A DNA stretch of 40,408 bases, from positions 1-40,408 of the forward strand of contig JAQUDG010000010.1 of NCBI GenBank assembly GCA_028685815.1, read 5' to 3'. The position numbers and the translations under genes were made by a program. A model generated the notes under the pieces. It searched no databases and was not told the origin of the DNA. It saw nothing but the letters and a program-made list of their open reading frames with translations. Positions 23,500 through 31,584 of this stretch are shown here, piece by piece; the first letter of the stretch is position 1; each line of letters opens with the position of its first letter. The DNA comes from Desulfuromonas sp. Its GTDB lineage: Bacteria > Desulfobacterota > Desulfuromonadia > Desulfuromonadales > Desulfuromonadaceae.

Positions 23500-25500
23500 G
23501 TGTTGCAATATATACGTAAGCGTGATGGCAGGCTGGTTGACTTCGAAGTAGATAAAATCAGTGCTGCAGTTAAAAAAGCGGTTCGGGCTGTGGGTGGGCA
23601 CGATATGGAAAAAGCGCAGAGTATAGCGCTTCAGGTGGTGAATACCTTGACGGTTATCTTCAAGGACAAACAGGTCCCCACCGTGGAAAACGTACAGGAT
23701 CTGGTTGAAAAGGAACTAATAGAGGCCGGACACGCGCGTACTGCTAAAGCATATATCCTCTACAGGCAACAACGCGAACAGTTGCGTGCCACTCACTCCT
23801 TTATGCAGGAATCAATCGAAGCCATTGATTCCTACCTGACCCAGGAGGACTGGCGTGTCAAAGAGAACGCCAACATGGGCTATTCGCTGCAGGGTCTTAA
23901 TAACCATATAGCCTCCAATATTACGAGTAATTACTGGCTCAACAAAATTTATCCCGCCGAGGTGTCCGAAGCGCATAAAAATGGAGACTATCATATCCAT
24001 GACCTTGGCATGCTTTCAGTGTATTGCTGTGGTTGGGATCTGAAGGATCTGCTGCTACATGGGTTTACTGGAGCTTACGGAAAAATTCAAAGCGCACCTG
24101 CTAAACATTTTCGTACCGCTCTGGGGCAGATGGTCAACTTTTTCTATACCCTGCAAGGAGAGGCGGCCGGAGCTCAGGCGTTCGCCAGTGTTGATACGTT
24201 GCTGGCCCCTTTTATCCGCTATGATGGGCTTGAATACGCAGATGTAAAGCAGGCGATGCAGGAATTTATCTTCAACATGAATGTGCCGACCCGGGTCGGA
24301 TTTCAAACGCCGTTTACCAATATCACCTTAGATATGACCGTGCCGCGCAATATGGCACATGAGGGGGTAATTATCGGTGGTGCGGTACAAAATGAAGCCT
24401 ACGCTGAATTTCAGGCCGAAATGGATATGTTTAACCGGGCGTTCTGCGAAGTTATGATGAGCGGGGATGCTTCTGGGCGCATATTTACCTTTCCGATCCC
24501 CACGTATAACATAACTTCAGAGCTCGATTGGGAGAGCGACCGTCTCAGGTCTGTCTGGGAGATGACGGCGAAATACGGAACGCCGTATTTTAGTAATTTC
24601 ATCAATTCGGACATGGATCCAGAAGATGCGCGCTCCATGTGCTGCCGGCTGCGCCTCGACAACCGCGAGTTGCGCCGCCGTGGGGGCGGGTTGTTTGGCT
24701 CCAATCCCCTTACCGGCTCAACCGGGGTGGTAACCCTGAATTTGCCTCGGGCTGCGTATCTGGCGCGCACTAAAGAGGAGTTCTTCGCTCGCTTAGGAGA
24801 GTTGATGGCCCTAGCAGCAGCTTCGCTTGAAATAAAACGTAAGCAGCTTGAGCGTTTTACCGAAGACGGTCTGTATCCCTACAGCAAGTTTTATTTAGCG
24901 GGTATCCATGCGCGTCAGGGGCGCTACTGGGATAATCACTTCTCCACCATTGGGCTTATCGGTATGCACGAAGCGGCCTGCAATCTAATCGGTGCTGGGA
25001 TAGATACCCCTGCGGGACATGCGCTAGCGCTGGAAACCTTGGAATACATGCGCACACGCCTGGAAGAGCTGCAGACCCAGACGGGGCATCTCTACAACCT
25101 TGAAGCAACCCCAGCCGAAGGGACCAGTTTCCGTTTGGCGCAGCGCGACCGTGAGGAGTTCCCCGACATCTGCACCTCTGGAGAAGAGCAGCCATACTAT
25201 ACAAACTCGACCCAGTTGCCAGTCGGGGGCACAGATGACATTTTTCAAGCCCTGCAACATCAAGATGCGTTGCAAATAAAGTATACGGGGGGCACTGTGT
25301 TTCATGGGTTTCTGGGCGAGCGTCTGGAGGATTGGCGCAGTGCGCGTCTGTTGGTGCGCCGCATAGCGGAAAACTTCAAGTTACCGTATTTTACTATTAG
25401 CCCAACATTTACCATCTGTCCGGTACATGGATATATTGCCGGAGAGCACTTTGATTGTCCCCATATGGCATCGACCGATGACGCGGATAAAGCCGCATAA
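23500..25500 (+). CDS. nrdD: Anaerobic (class III) ribonucleoside-triphosphate reductase, main body without glycyl-radical tail
   Basis: This 666-residue protein, with GTG start and GGGGAGG upstream, makes deoxynucleotides without oxygen. It has an N-terminal ATP-cone (YIRKRDGRLVDFEVDKISAAV), the core motifs YHIHDLGMLSVYCCGWDL, MCCRLRLDNREL, GGGLFGSNPLTGSTGVVTLNLPR, LYPYSKFYLAG and TNSTQLPV, and the start of the C-terminal zinc-binding region, ICPVHGYIAGEHFDCP. It stops just there. The usual remainder of the zinc site and the glycyl-radical segment (R-V-x-G-[FY]-x-R-P) are absent from this ORF and are encoded by the next, separate ORF at 25520. nrdG follows. The three genes form an operon. 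Confidence 0.93.
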   Translation: MLQYIRKRDGRLVDFEVDKISAAVKKAVRAVGGHDMEKAQSIALQVVNTLTVIFKDKQVPTVENVQDLVEKELIEAGHARTAKAYILYRQQREQLRATHSFMQESIEAIDSYLTQEDWRVKENANMGYSLQGLNNHIASNITSNYWLNKIYPAEVSEAHKNGDYHIHDLGMLSVYCCGWDLKDLLLHGFTGAYGKIQSAPAKHFRTALGQMVNFFYTLQGEAAGAQAFASVDTLLAPFIRYDGLEYADVKQAMQEFIFNMNVPTRVGFQTPFTNITLDMTVPRNMAHEGVIIGGAVQNEAYAEFQAEMDMFNRAFCEVMMSGDASGRIFTFPIPTYNITSELDWESDRLRSVWEMTAKYGTPYFSNFINSDMDPEDARSMCCRLRLDNRELRRRGGGLFGSNPLTGSTGVVTLNLPRAAYLARTKEEFFARLGELMALAAASLEIKRKQLERFTEDGLYPYSKFYLAGIHARQGRYWDNHFSTIGLIGMHEAACNLIGAGIDTPAGHALALETLEYMRTRLEELQTQTGHLYNLEATPAEGTSFRLAQRDREEFPDICTSGEEQPYYTNSTQLPVGGTDDIFQALQHQDALQIKYTGGTVFHGFLGERLEDWRSARLLVRRIAENFKLPYFTISPTFTICPVHGYIAGEHFDCPHMASTDDADKAA

Positions 25501-25519
25501 CAAAGTAAGGAGTATAGCT

Positions 25520-25663
25520 ATGGAACAGAAATGTAAGCATAAAACAGAAGTATATTCAAGAGTTTGTGGTTTCTTCCGTCCAGTACAGCAGTGGAATAAA
25601 GGTAAGCAGGAAGAGTTCGATCAGCGCCGCGAATACGTAGTTGATAAAATAGAGCGACAGTAA
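25520..25663 (+). CDS. Separately encoded NrdD glycyl-radical domain
   Basis: This 47-residue protein contains KTEVYSRVCGFFRPVQQWNK followed by GKQEEFDQRREY, which is the C-terminal glycyl-radical segment of class III reductases; the radical Gly should be the G of RVCGFFRP. A leading KCKHK matches the second half of the zinc site of fused NrdD proteins. AAGGAG with 7-8 bases spacing precedes the ATG, and it starts 20 bases after the nrdD stop and ends 10 bases before nrdG. It should join the main NrdD chain as an exchangeable radical subunit, as YfiD/GrcA does for pyruvate formate-lyase (analogy, inferred). Its frame differs by +1 from nrdD. Confidence 0.85.
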   Translation: MEQKCKHKTEVYSRVCGFFRPVQQWNKGKQEEFDQRREYVVDKIERQ

Positions 25664-25672
25664 GGGGCATCT

Positions 25673-26368
25673 ATGCCGATCAAGGGGTTCCAAGGCACCA
25701 GCCTACTCGATTATCCAGCACATATAGCATCCTTGGTATTCTACTCTGGGTGCAATATGCGCTGTGCATACTGCCATAATGCTGCTCTGGTAGAGACACC
25801 AGAGGCGTATCCAGACATCTGCGCCGAGGATCTATTCGACATGGTGGCGGCGCGGCGTGGATTTATCGATGCAGTTGTAATTTCCGGCGGCGAACCCACC
25901 TTGGATAAAACAATGCCGCAGTTGGTGGAGCGCCTGAAATCTCTTGATTTGCTGATAAAACTCGATACCAATGGTTTAAAGCCACAGGTGGTCGAGGCGC
26001 TGTTGCGAAAAAATTTGCTAGATTTTGTTAGCCTTGATCTTAAAACAGCACCGGAACGTTATTCCGAGCTAGGGGCGCCAACAAATGCTGCTGCGACTCT
26101 GCGCGCAAGCATCGCGCTTCTTGCCGCCGCTGACATTGAGATCGAGTTTCGCACCACATGTATGCCCGGATATGTCGAGATGGAGGATATCCATGCGGTG
26201 GGCGAGTTGATTGAGCGCGCGGGGCCATGGGTGTTGCAACAATTTGTACCCGAGTACGCTCTGGCAGAAGATGCCCGTGTGGTGGTGCCTCATTCTAAGG
26301 CAATGATGCAAGAACTCCTTGCCGCCGCAAGTCCGTATGCCGATACGGTAACCCTGCGCGGTTTGTAG
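25673..26368 (+). CDS. nrdG: Anaerobic ribonucleotide reductase activating protein (radical SAM)
   Basis: This 231-residue enzyme has the radical SAM cluster motif CNMRCAYC at about residue 27, then ISGGEPTLD and LDTNG. N-terminal GFQGTSLLDYPAHIASLVF is typical of NrdG/PFL-activase proteins. It would cleave SAM and abstract hydrogen from the NrdD glycine, which here lies on the 47-residue protein encoded just upstream. AAGGGG precedes the ATG, 10 bases after the preceding stop. Confidence 0.93.
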   Translation: MPIKGFQGTSLLDYPAHIASLVFYSGCNMRCAYCHNAALVETPEAYPDICAEDLFDMVAARRGFIDAVVISGGEPTLDKTMPQLVERLKSLDLLIKLDTNGLKPQVVEALLRKNLLDFVSLDLKTAPERYSELGAPTNAAATLRASIALLAAADIEIEFRTTCMPGYVEMEDIHAVGELIERAGPWVLQQFVPEYALAEDARVVVPHSKAMMQELLAAASPYADTVTLRGL

Positions 26369-26450
26369 GGCAGGGTTGCCGAGGAGCATCTGCGGATTCG
26401 GGGGCTGCGGAATGTTGGGTCGTGGATCTAGAGAGGTACGCTACGAGAAT

Positions 26451-26777
26451 ATGAAGAAAAAAATGGATTACACCAGTCAGATGCGCTCTTTGCGTCGTCG
26501 CCGCCTGTTTTTGTGGGCTTTGATAGCTATCTATATTCCCATGATGTGGTTGGTGCTACACCTCGGGCAGTCTGATCGCGTAGCTGGGGTGTTTTTCGGG
26601 ATATGGGTTGTAGTAGTGGCGTTGGCGGCTAATCTGACCGCCTTTTGCCGTTGCCCCGCCTGCGGCAACTTTTTTCATATGAATGGACCGATCCCCATGT
26701 ATCTGCGCCATTGTCTCCATTGCGGCATGCACATCAGCGGTGATGAGCGGCGCAATCACTTCCATAAGGAAGCTTGA
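26451..26777 (+). CDS. Small membrane protein with C-terminal zinc ribbon (copy 2)
   Basis: This protein of about 108 residues has a basic patch (RRRRLFLW), two TM segments (ALIAIYIPMMWLVLHLG; VFFGIWVVVVALAANLTAF) and a four-cysteine ribbon CPAC...CLHC with FHM between. The order and motifs match the protein at 22498-22791 on the other strand. ATGs at 26451 and 26463 are both possible. It follows nrdG by about 80 bases. Function is unknown. Confidence 0.68.
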   Translation: MKKKMDYTSQMRSLRRRRLFLWALIAIYIPMMWLVLHLGQSDRVAGVFFGIWVVVVALAANLTAFCRCPACGNFFHMNGPIPMYLRHCLHCGMHISGDERRNHFHKEA

Positions 26778-26782
26778 AGGTG

Positions 26783-26819
26783 GCGGACTGCGCTCCGCAC
26801 AGTATAAAGCGCAATCCGC
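26783..26819. terminator. Hairpin between convergent genes
   Basis: GCGGACTGCGCT (26783-26794) pairs with AGCGCAATCCGC (26808-26819) over 11 of 12 positions. No T-run follows. Probably a shared terminator or 3' stabilising hairpin of the zinc-ribbon gene and the crotonase gene. Confidence 0.55.
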
Positions 26820-26832
26820 AACTATCTTTAAA

Positions 26833-27615
26833 TTATCTCCCCTGCCATGCTGGAATGCGTTTTTCTAGAAAGGCGCTGACCCCTTCCACCGCGTCTTCAG
26901 TCGCGCACAGTGTTGCGAATAGATCATCCATAGCGTCTAGCTGAGCATGATACGGAATGTCAGTCATGCGATTAAAGCCCTCTTTGCCAATTTGCAGCGC
27001 TAACGGACTTTTATGCAGCAGTTTTTGCACAAATTGCTGCACTTCTTCCTCCAGCAACTCATCAGGCACCACCTTGTTTACCAACCCCAGCTCTAGGGCG
27101 TGTTGAGCGCTAAAAGGCTGGCCAGTCAGAACCATCTCCATGGTACGTTTTTTGCCCAGAATACGCATCATGGGCACGGCTGGCCCCAGACAGATGAGCC
27201 CAACATTTATGGCAGTGGTGCCGAACTTAGCGCTTTTTGCGGCTATGGTAAAATCTGTCGCAAAGGCGAGTCCAGCACCGTTGGCCATGGCGCTTCCCTT
27301 AACTTCAGAGATGGTCACGGTTTTGAGTTTTGCCAGGGTGTGGTAAAAGGCGTCGATGCGATAAAGAAAGTCGCGGTATTCGCGTTGCGGCTTCCTGTTG
27401 AACTGATCGAGGGAGATTCCGGCGGAAAAATTTTTGCCTTCCGCGCGAATTACGATGACGCGGATAGTTGGGTCATGCTCCATGTCCCAGAGGGCAGCAT
27501 CCAGTTGTTCAGCAAACGGAATGGTGAAAGTGTTAAATGCCTGCGGGCGATTGAGGGTGATGGTGCCGATTGCGCCATCTTTACGCGACAAAATTTCGGT
27601 GTTCACTGATCCCAT
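26833..27615 (-). CDS. Crotonase-fold (enoyl-CoA hydratase/isomerase superfamily) protein lacking both catalytic glutamates
   Basis: From the ATG at 27615 (GGAGG five bases upstream) the protein is 260 residues. The fold landmarks are clear: GTITLNRPQAFNTF, VIVIRAEGKNFSAGISLDQF (oxyanion-hole Gly), KGSAMANGAGLAFATDF and INVGLICLG. At the two places where classic enoyl-CoA hydratases carry catalytic Glu (GGG-x-E and PE-V), this protein has Gly (NGAGLA) and Ala (TTAINVG). It therefore probably does not hydrate enoyl-CoA in the classic way. It may catalyse another crotonase-fold reaction on an acyl-CoA. It stands alone, with its own promoter candidate. Confidence 0.85.
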   Translation of the reverse strand: MGSVNTEILSRKDGAIGTITLNRPQAFNTFTIPFAEQLDAALWDMEHDPTIRVIVIRAEGKNFSAGISLDQFNRKPQREYRDFLYRIDAFYHTLAKLKTVTISEVKGSAMANGAGLAFATDFTIAAKSAKFGTTAINVGLICLGPAVPMMRILGKKRTMEMVLTGQPFSAQHALELGLVNKVVPDELLEEEVQQFVQKLLHKSPLALQIGKEGFNRMTDIPYHAQLDAMDDLFATLCATEDAVEGVSAFLEKRIPAWQGR

Positions 27616-27659
27616 ATAAACCTCCATCACAAGTTGTAGAACAGCGTTTAATTTTCGCC

Positions 27660-27688
27660 ATAATATAGCATGCATCGGCTAGGCGCAA
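27660..27688 (-). promoter_or_regulatory. Probable sigma-70 promoter for the crotonase-fold gene
   Basis: On the minus strand TTGCGC (27688-27683) and TATTAT (27665-27660) are 17 bases apart, about 45 bases before the start codon. Confidence 0.5.
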
Positions 27689-27926
27689 CTGCAGATATGT
27701 ATCTCTAGCTTGTCGGAATAGTGACAATTGTCCGTGTCTAAGAAAGAAATACAGTTTTATGTTTATTGGTTGTGCCACTATTTAGTGGATTTTACTTATA
27801 CAGTTAAGGCAGATGCGCTGGGCAAGGTAGAGGGGTGCGGGAATAGCGGGGCAGAAATCTTACCTTGCTCTAGGGGTCAAGTTGGGCGCAATCGGGTTGA
27901 GATGTGGGTAGATATAATGCAGATAT

Positions 27927-27960
27927 AAAAAAAGCCCTGTACAGAGTACAGGGCCTTTTT
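27927..27960. terminator. Terminator of cspA, able to work in both directions
   Basis: CCCTGTAC and GTACAGGG form the stem. On the minus strand it is followed by TTTTTTT (27933-27927) and on the plus strand by TTTTT. A second palindrome AGTACCTTTAAGGTACT lies at 27973-27989 between it and the cspA stop. Confidence 0.9.
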
Positions 27961-27995
27961 GAATGAAAAGCAAGTACCTTTAAGGTACTCTCTTT

Positions 27996-28196
27996 TTAGA
28001 TTTTGCTGACGTTAGCGGCTTGAGGACCTTTTTGCCCGTCGGTAATTTCAAACTCTACTCGGTCGCCTTCTGCGAGAGACTTGAAGCCGTCTCCACTGAT
28101 TGCAGAGAAATGTACAAATACATCGGGGCCACCATCTTGCTCAATGAAACCAAAACCTTTTGCGTCATTGAACCACTTTACTGAACCTTGTGCCAT
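27996..28196 (-). CDS. cspA: Cold-shock protein (CspA family)
   Basis: This 66-residue single cold-shock domain protein has RNP1 (KGFGFIEQ) and RNP2 (VFVHFSAI), the RNA/ssDNA-binding motifs, and [14 protein letters not shown] at the N-terminus. It acts as an RNA chaperone. AAAGGAG lies before the ATG. In the leader a hairpin CCGAT/ATCGG (28218-28222/28227-28231 in plus coordinates) sits just ahead of the ribosome binding site, and more than 200 bases of leader separate it from ftsK. Long structured leaders often regulate csp mRNAs; here that is inferred. Confidence 0.95.
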   Translation of the reverse strand: MAQGSVKWFNDAKGFGFIEQDGGPDVFVHFSAISGDGFKSLAEGDRVEFEITDGQKGPQAANVSKI

Positions 28197-28414
28197 TGTT
28201 TCGAACTCCTTTTGTTGCCGATCTGTATCGGTCTATTACTTCATTTTCAGCCGGATTTCCGTGGAACGTTGCGTACCATAAGTCAAAGGATCTCCGCACT
28301 AAACTGAAAATATGAGCCAACCTATCACGAGAAGAACTGTTACCGCAAGCAATATTTTACTGTTTGTGAAGTTTTTTGTAATTATTGTATGTTGGCGTGC
28401 GTGGATAGGTAGAT

Positions 28415-30724
28415 TTATTCATGGGTAGAAATAAGCACTTCACGTCCCTTGCTGGTTCCATCGGATGGGCCCACGATCCCCTCTTTTTCCATTTGCTCAA
28501 TTATGCGTGCGGCGCGATTGTAGCCAATACGTAGGCGGCGCTGAACCATAGAGATGGAAGCCTGCTGTGCCTGAGACACAAGGGCGACGGCCTCGTCCCA
28601 GCGCTCATCATACTCAGCGTCACCGTTATCTGCGTCTGGGTCGTTCTCCGGCAAGGGGGTGAGGATGGCGCTGTCGTATTCCGGCTTGGCTTGCTTTGCA
28701 AGAAATTCCACCACGCGCTGAACCTCCAGTTCAGAGACAAATGCGCCATGGACACGCTGCAGACTCCCGGTCCCTGGTGGAAGAAACAACATGTCTCCCA
28801 TCCCGAGGAGCGTCTCTGCCCCCATGCTGTCAAGAATGGTTCTGGAATCGATGCGTGAAAAAACCTTAAAGGATATGCGCGTCGGGAAGTTAGCCTTGAT
28901 AAGACCAGTGATAACGTCAACGCTGGGGCGCTGGGTAGCAAGGATTAGATGGATCCCCGCTGCGCGTGCCATCTGTGCAAGGCGAGCAATATGTTCTTCA
29001 ATTTCGCGTCCAGCAACCATCATGAGGTCTGCAAGCTCGTCCACAATCACAACTAGATGAGGAAGATGCTCATGCTCAAGTTCTTCGATGGTGCTGGAGG
29101 TTTGGTTCAATTGCGCATCGAAGGCTACTGCAGAAGGATCCATTCCCATGGCATCTAGTGAATCGGTCTCATCTCCCTGCGCCGCAGTTACCGCCTCGAG
29201 TCGGGCTAGGCGCTCTTTGTCTTTTCGCTCTGTGGCCAGTTTTTTGTTGTAACCGTCAATGTTGCGTACCCCTTTATCCGCCATGAGCTTATAGCGTCGT
29301 TCCATTTCGCGCACGGCCCATCCCAGTGCCAGGGATGCTTTTTTTGGATCGGTGACTACAGGAAGCAATAAGTGGGGAACTCCTTCGTATATCGAAAGTT
29401 CCAGCATTTTTGGATCGACCAGAATCAGGCGCACATCTTCGGGGGTAGCCTTGTAGAGAAGTGAGAGGATCATGGTGTTGATGGATACGGACTTGCCGCT
29501 ACCGGTGGAGCCAGCCACCAACAGGTGTGGCATTTTAGTCAGATCGGTGACAATAGGCTGGCCAAAGATATCTTTTCCCAGTGCCAAGGGCAGCCTGCCC
29601 CCGTGCCTGAGGAACTGATCCGAGCCGATTATATCCTTGAGGTATAGGGTCTCGCGTGAGTCATTGGGAATTTCTATCCCCACTACGCCGCGTCCGGGGA
29701 TAGGGGCGACAATGCGGATGGAGGTCGCGCGCAGCGCCATGGATAGATCATCAGACAGTCCAGCAATTTTGTTGACTTTGATGCCCGGCGCTGGAGCGAA
29801 TTCGAACATGGTAACCACCGGACCAGGTTTTACTTCCACCACCTCGCCGTTGACGTTGAAATCCTTGAGTTTGTTTTCGAGGACACGTGCCATCTCCATC
29901 AACGCTTCCCGATCCACCGGCGGCGCGACTTCACCATCGTAATCCAGCAGCGACAGCGGTGGCATCTGGTAGTCGCCGGAGTTCTGAATGAAATCAAACT
30001 GGGGCTGAATCTCCATTTCTGTAGCGGGTTTTTTAGCCTTGATTTTTTTTCTCTCGGTGGTTTTACTCTTCGGCGTTGGAGTGTTTATAACCAGCTCTGC
30101 GCTTTTGTTTTTTTCTTTTTCAGCGCGCTGTAACGTTTTTTTGGTCTGGCGTTGTTCCTGCCGATGCGCCATTTGTTCACTGATGCCGGCAAAAAACAAG
30201 GTAAGGGAGAATCTGGTCATGATCATGGCAGAGATTGTACATCCTGCGAGCAGAATCAGGGCCGATCCAGCAGTATTGAGATACCCGGATAGGAAATTAT
30301 GCAGTAGGCGGCCGACGGCACCGCCAGCTTCAACAATTTTTTCTCCATTCAAATGGATGTTTTGCAAGCGGATGGCTAAGAGTCCATCGCAGCACAGCAC
30401 AAAGACAGCAAAAGAAGCAAGTTTGTATGCGCGCAGCTTTATTGGGTGTGCGCGTAGCAGGCGCCAGCCCAGAAAAAAGCACACCAGTGGAAGGAGCAAC
30501 GCGGGGACGCCGATGCCTTGATAAAGGATGTCAGCGAGATGTGCCCCAACAATACCGCCGAAATTATGGACATGCTCCGAGGCTAGATTATTGTTAAAAG
30601 AGGGGTCAGCGTTGTTGAAGGAAACTAGGCACAGCAGCAGATAGATACCTGTCGTCAGCCAGGTTAGAGCGATAATTTCACGCCGCAGGCGTTGCAGTCG
30701 CGTGGTGTCAGGGGTCTTTTCCAT
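28415..30724 (-). CDS. ftsK: DNA translocase FtsK
   Basis: This 769-residue protein has four N-terminal TM segments, a short charged linker (about residues 190-240; RAEKEKNKS, TTERKKIKAKK), then the alpha/beta motor domain with VNKIAGLSDDLSMAL, Walker A GSTGSGKS near residue 411, LVDPKMLELSIYEGVPHLL, Walker B VVIVDELADLMM, and ATQRPSVDVITGLIKANFP. The C-terminal gamma winged helix follows (QASISMVQRRLRIGYNRAARIIEQME). FtsK pumps DNA at the septum and activates XerCD. An insertion of about 55 residues, acidic and Gln-rich, lies between Walker A and B (after NIDGYNKKLATERK). ATG 30724 is preferred to an upstream TTG at 30739; neither has a clear ribosome binding site. Confidence 0.95.
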   Translation of the reverse strand: MEKTPDTTRLQRLRREIIALTWLTTGIYLLLCLVSFNNADPSFNNNLASEHVHNFGGIVGAHLADILYQGIGVPALLLPLVCFFLGWRLLRAHPIKLRAYKLASFAVFVLCCDGLLAIRLQNIHLNGEKIVEAGGAVGRLLHNFLSGYLNTAGSALILLAGCTISAMIMTRFSLTLFFAGISEQMAHRQEQRQTKKTLQRAEKEKNKSAELVINTPTPKSKTTERKKIKAKKPATEMEIQPQFDFIQNSGDYQMPPLSLLDYDGEVAPPVDREALMEMARVLENKLKDFNVNGEVVEVKPGPVVTMFEFAPAPGIKVNKIAGLSDDLSMALRATSIRIVAPIPGRGVVGIEIPNDSRETLYLKDIIGSDQFLRHGGRLPLALGKDIFGQPIVTDLTKMPHLLVAGSTGSGKSVSINTMILSLLYKATPEDVRLILVDPKMLELSIYEGVPHLLLPVVTDPKKASLALGWAVREMERRYKLMADKGVRNIDGYNKKLATERKDKERLARLEAVTAAQGDETDSLDAMGMDPSAVAFDAQLNQTSSTIEELEHEHLPHLVVIVDELADLMMVAGREIEEHIARLAQMARAAGIHLILATQRPSVDVITGLIKANFPTRISFKVFSRIDSRTILDSMGAETLLGMGDMLFLPPGTGSLQRVHGAFVSELEVQRVVEFLAKQAKPEYDSAILTPLPENDPDADNGDAEYDERWDEAVALVSQAQQASISMVQRRLRIGYNRAARIIEQMEKEGIVGPSDGTSKGREVLISTHE

Positions 30725-30773
30725 GGGTAGGTAACTCAAAAAAAAGGAGATGATGCGCAGCTAAGTCAGGGCG

Positions 30774-31562
30774 CTAAGATAGTATAAATACCGCACATGC
30801 TACAGCCCAGCAATACAGAGCAAATACCCGTAGGCGCTGGCGTGCCAGAATGCCCAGCAGCATGCGAATAGCGACCATTCCACTTAGAAATGCCATGGCG
30901 CCGCCAGCCAGATAGGCTGGAAGTTGTTCCGAGGGTAGGTTCTGCATGTCACCTAGCGATAGCAGTGCGGCCCCAAGTATGGCAGGCAGCGACAATAAGA
31001 AAGAAAAACGCGCAGCGGTGACGGCATCAACGCCGCGAAACAACAGAACCGCAATGGTTGAACCTGAACGAGAGATCCCTGGAATGATAGCCAGCCCCTG
31101 CACCAGACCGGTAATAAATGCATCAGTGAAGGTGAGATTGTCTATTGTACGTTTGCCGTTGCGCCATTGTTGCGCGGCAAACAAGAACGCGCCGGTTATC
31201 AGCAGCATCGCTGCCACCAGTAAGACATTGTGAAACATCGCGGCAATTGAATCTTTAAACGTCAGGCCGATGATCGCCGTTGGGATAGAGCCGAAAACAA
31301 TAAGGAGGAGTAGCTTGCGGTATTCTGCGCCTTGCGGTTCCTTGTTCCAGGGGGCACGGAGTAGATTTTTTATATCGTTATTGAAATAAAGAATTACCGC
31401 CGCGAGGGTGCCGACGTGGAGAATAATATCAAAAAGAAGACCCGGCTGCTCAAAGTCGGGGAGGAAGTGCTGCGCGATGGCTAGATGGCCAGAGGAGGAG
31501 ACCGGAAGAAATTCAGTCAAGCCCTGTAGTAGGCCAAGATAAATTGCGTGGACCATATCCAT
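30774..31562 (-). CDS. uppP: Undecaprenyl-diphosphatase
   Basis: This 262-residue membrane phosphatase recycles undecaprenyl carrier lipid for cell-wall synthesis and confers bacitracin tolerance. Key motifs are GLLQGLTEFLPVSSSGHLAI near the N-terminus and IIPGISRSGSTI, with about eight TM segments. The ATG at 31562 starts where the family starts; the open frame further upstream overlaps the RNase J gene and is not used. It lies 22 bases after the RNase J stop, so both are probably co-transcribed, with ftsK next. Confidence 0.93.
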   Translation of the reverse strand: MDMVHAIYLGLLQGLTEFLPVSSSGHLAIAQHFLPDFEQPGLLFDIILHVGTLAAVILYFNNDIKNLLRAPWNKEPQGAEYRKLLLLIVFGSIPTAIIGLTFKDSIAAMFHNVLLVAAMLLITGAFLFAAQQWRNGKRTIDNLTFTDAFITGLVQGLAIIPGISRSGSTIAVLLFRGVDAVTAARFSFLLSLPAILGAALLSLGDMQNLPSEQLPAYLAGGAMAFLSGMVAIRMLLGILARQRLRVFALYCWAVACAVFILS

Positions 31563-31584
31563 GGTAAAAACATCCTTTGTTAGC

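Larger units (their letters stand above)
27616..27995. other. 380-bp region between the crotonase and cspA genes
   Basis: It holds the crotonase promoter, a 10-bp inverted repeat (27820-27829/27861-27870) and the cspA terminator at 27927-27960. The stretch 27700-27930 has no convincing ORF. A small RNA ending at the terminator on the plus strand is possible. Confidence 0.4.

Noticed and set aside
25427-25519. Longer version of the glycyl-radical ORF overlapping nrdD
   Set aside because: The upstream part is a shadow of nrdD in another frame and lacks a ribosome binding site; ATG 25520 has one.
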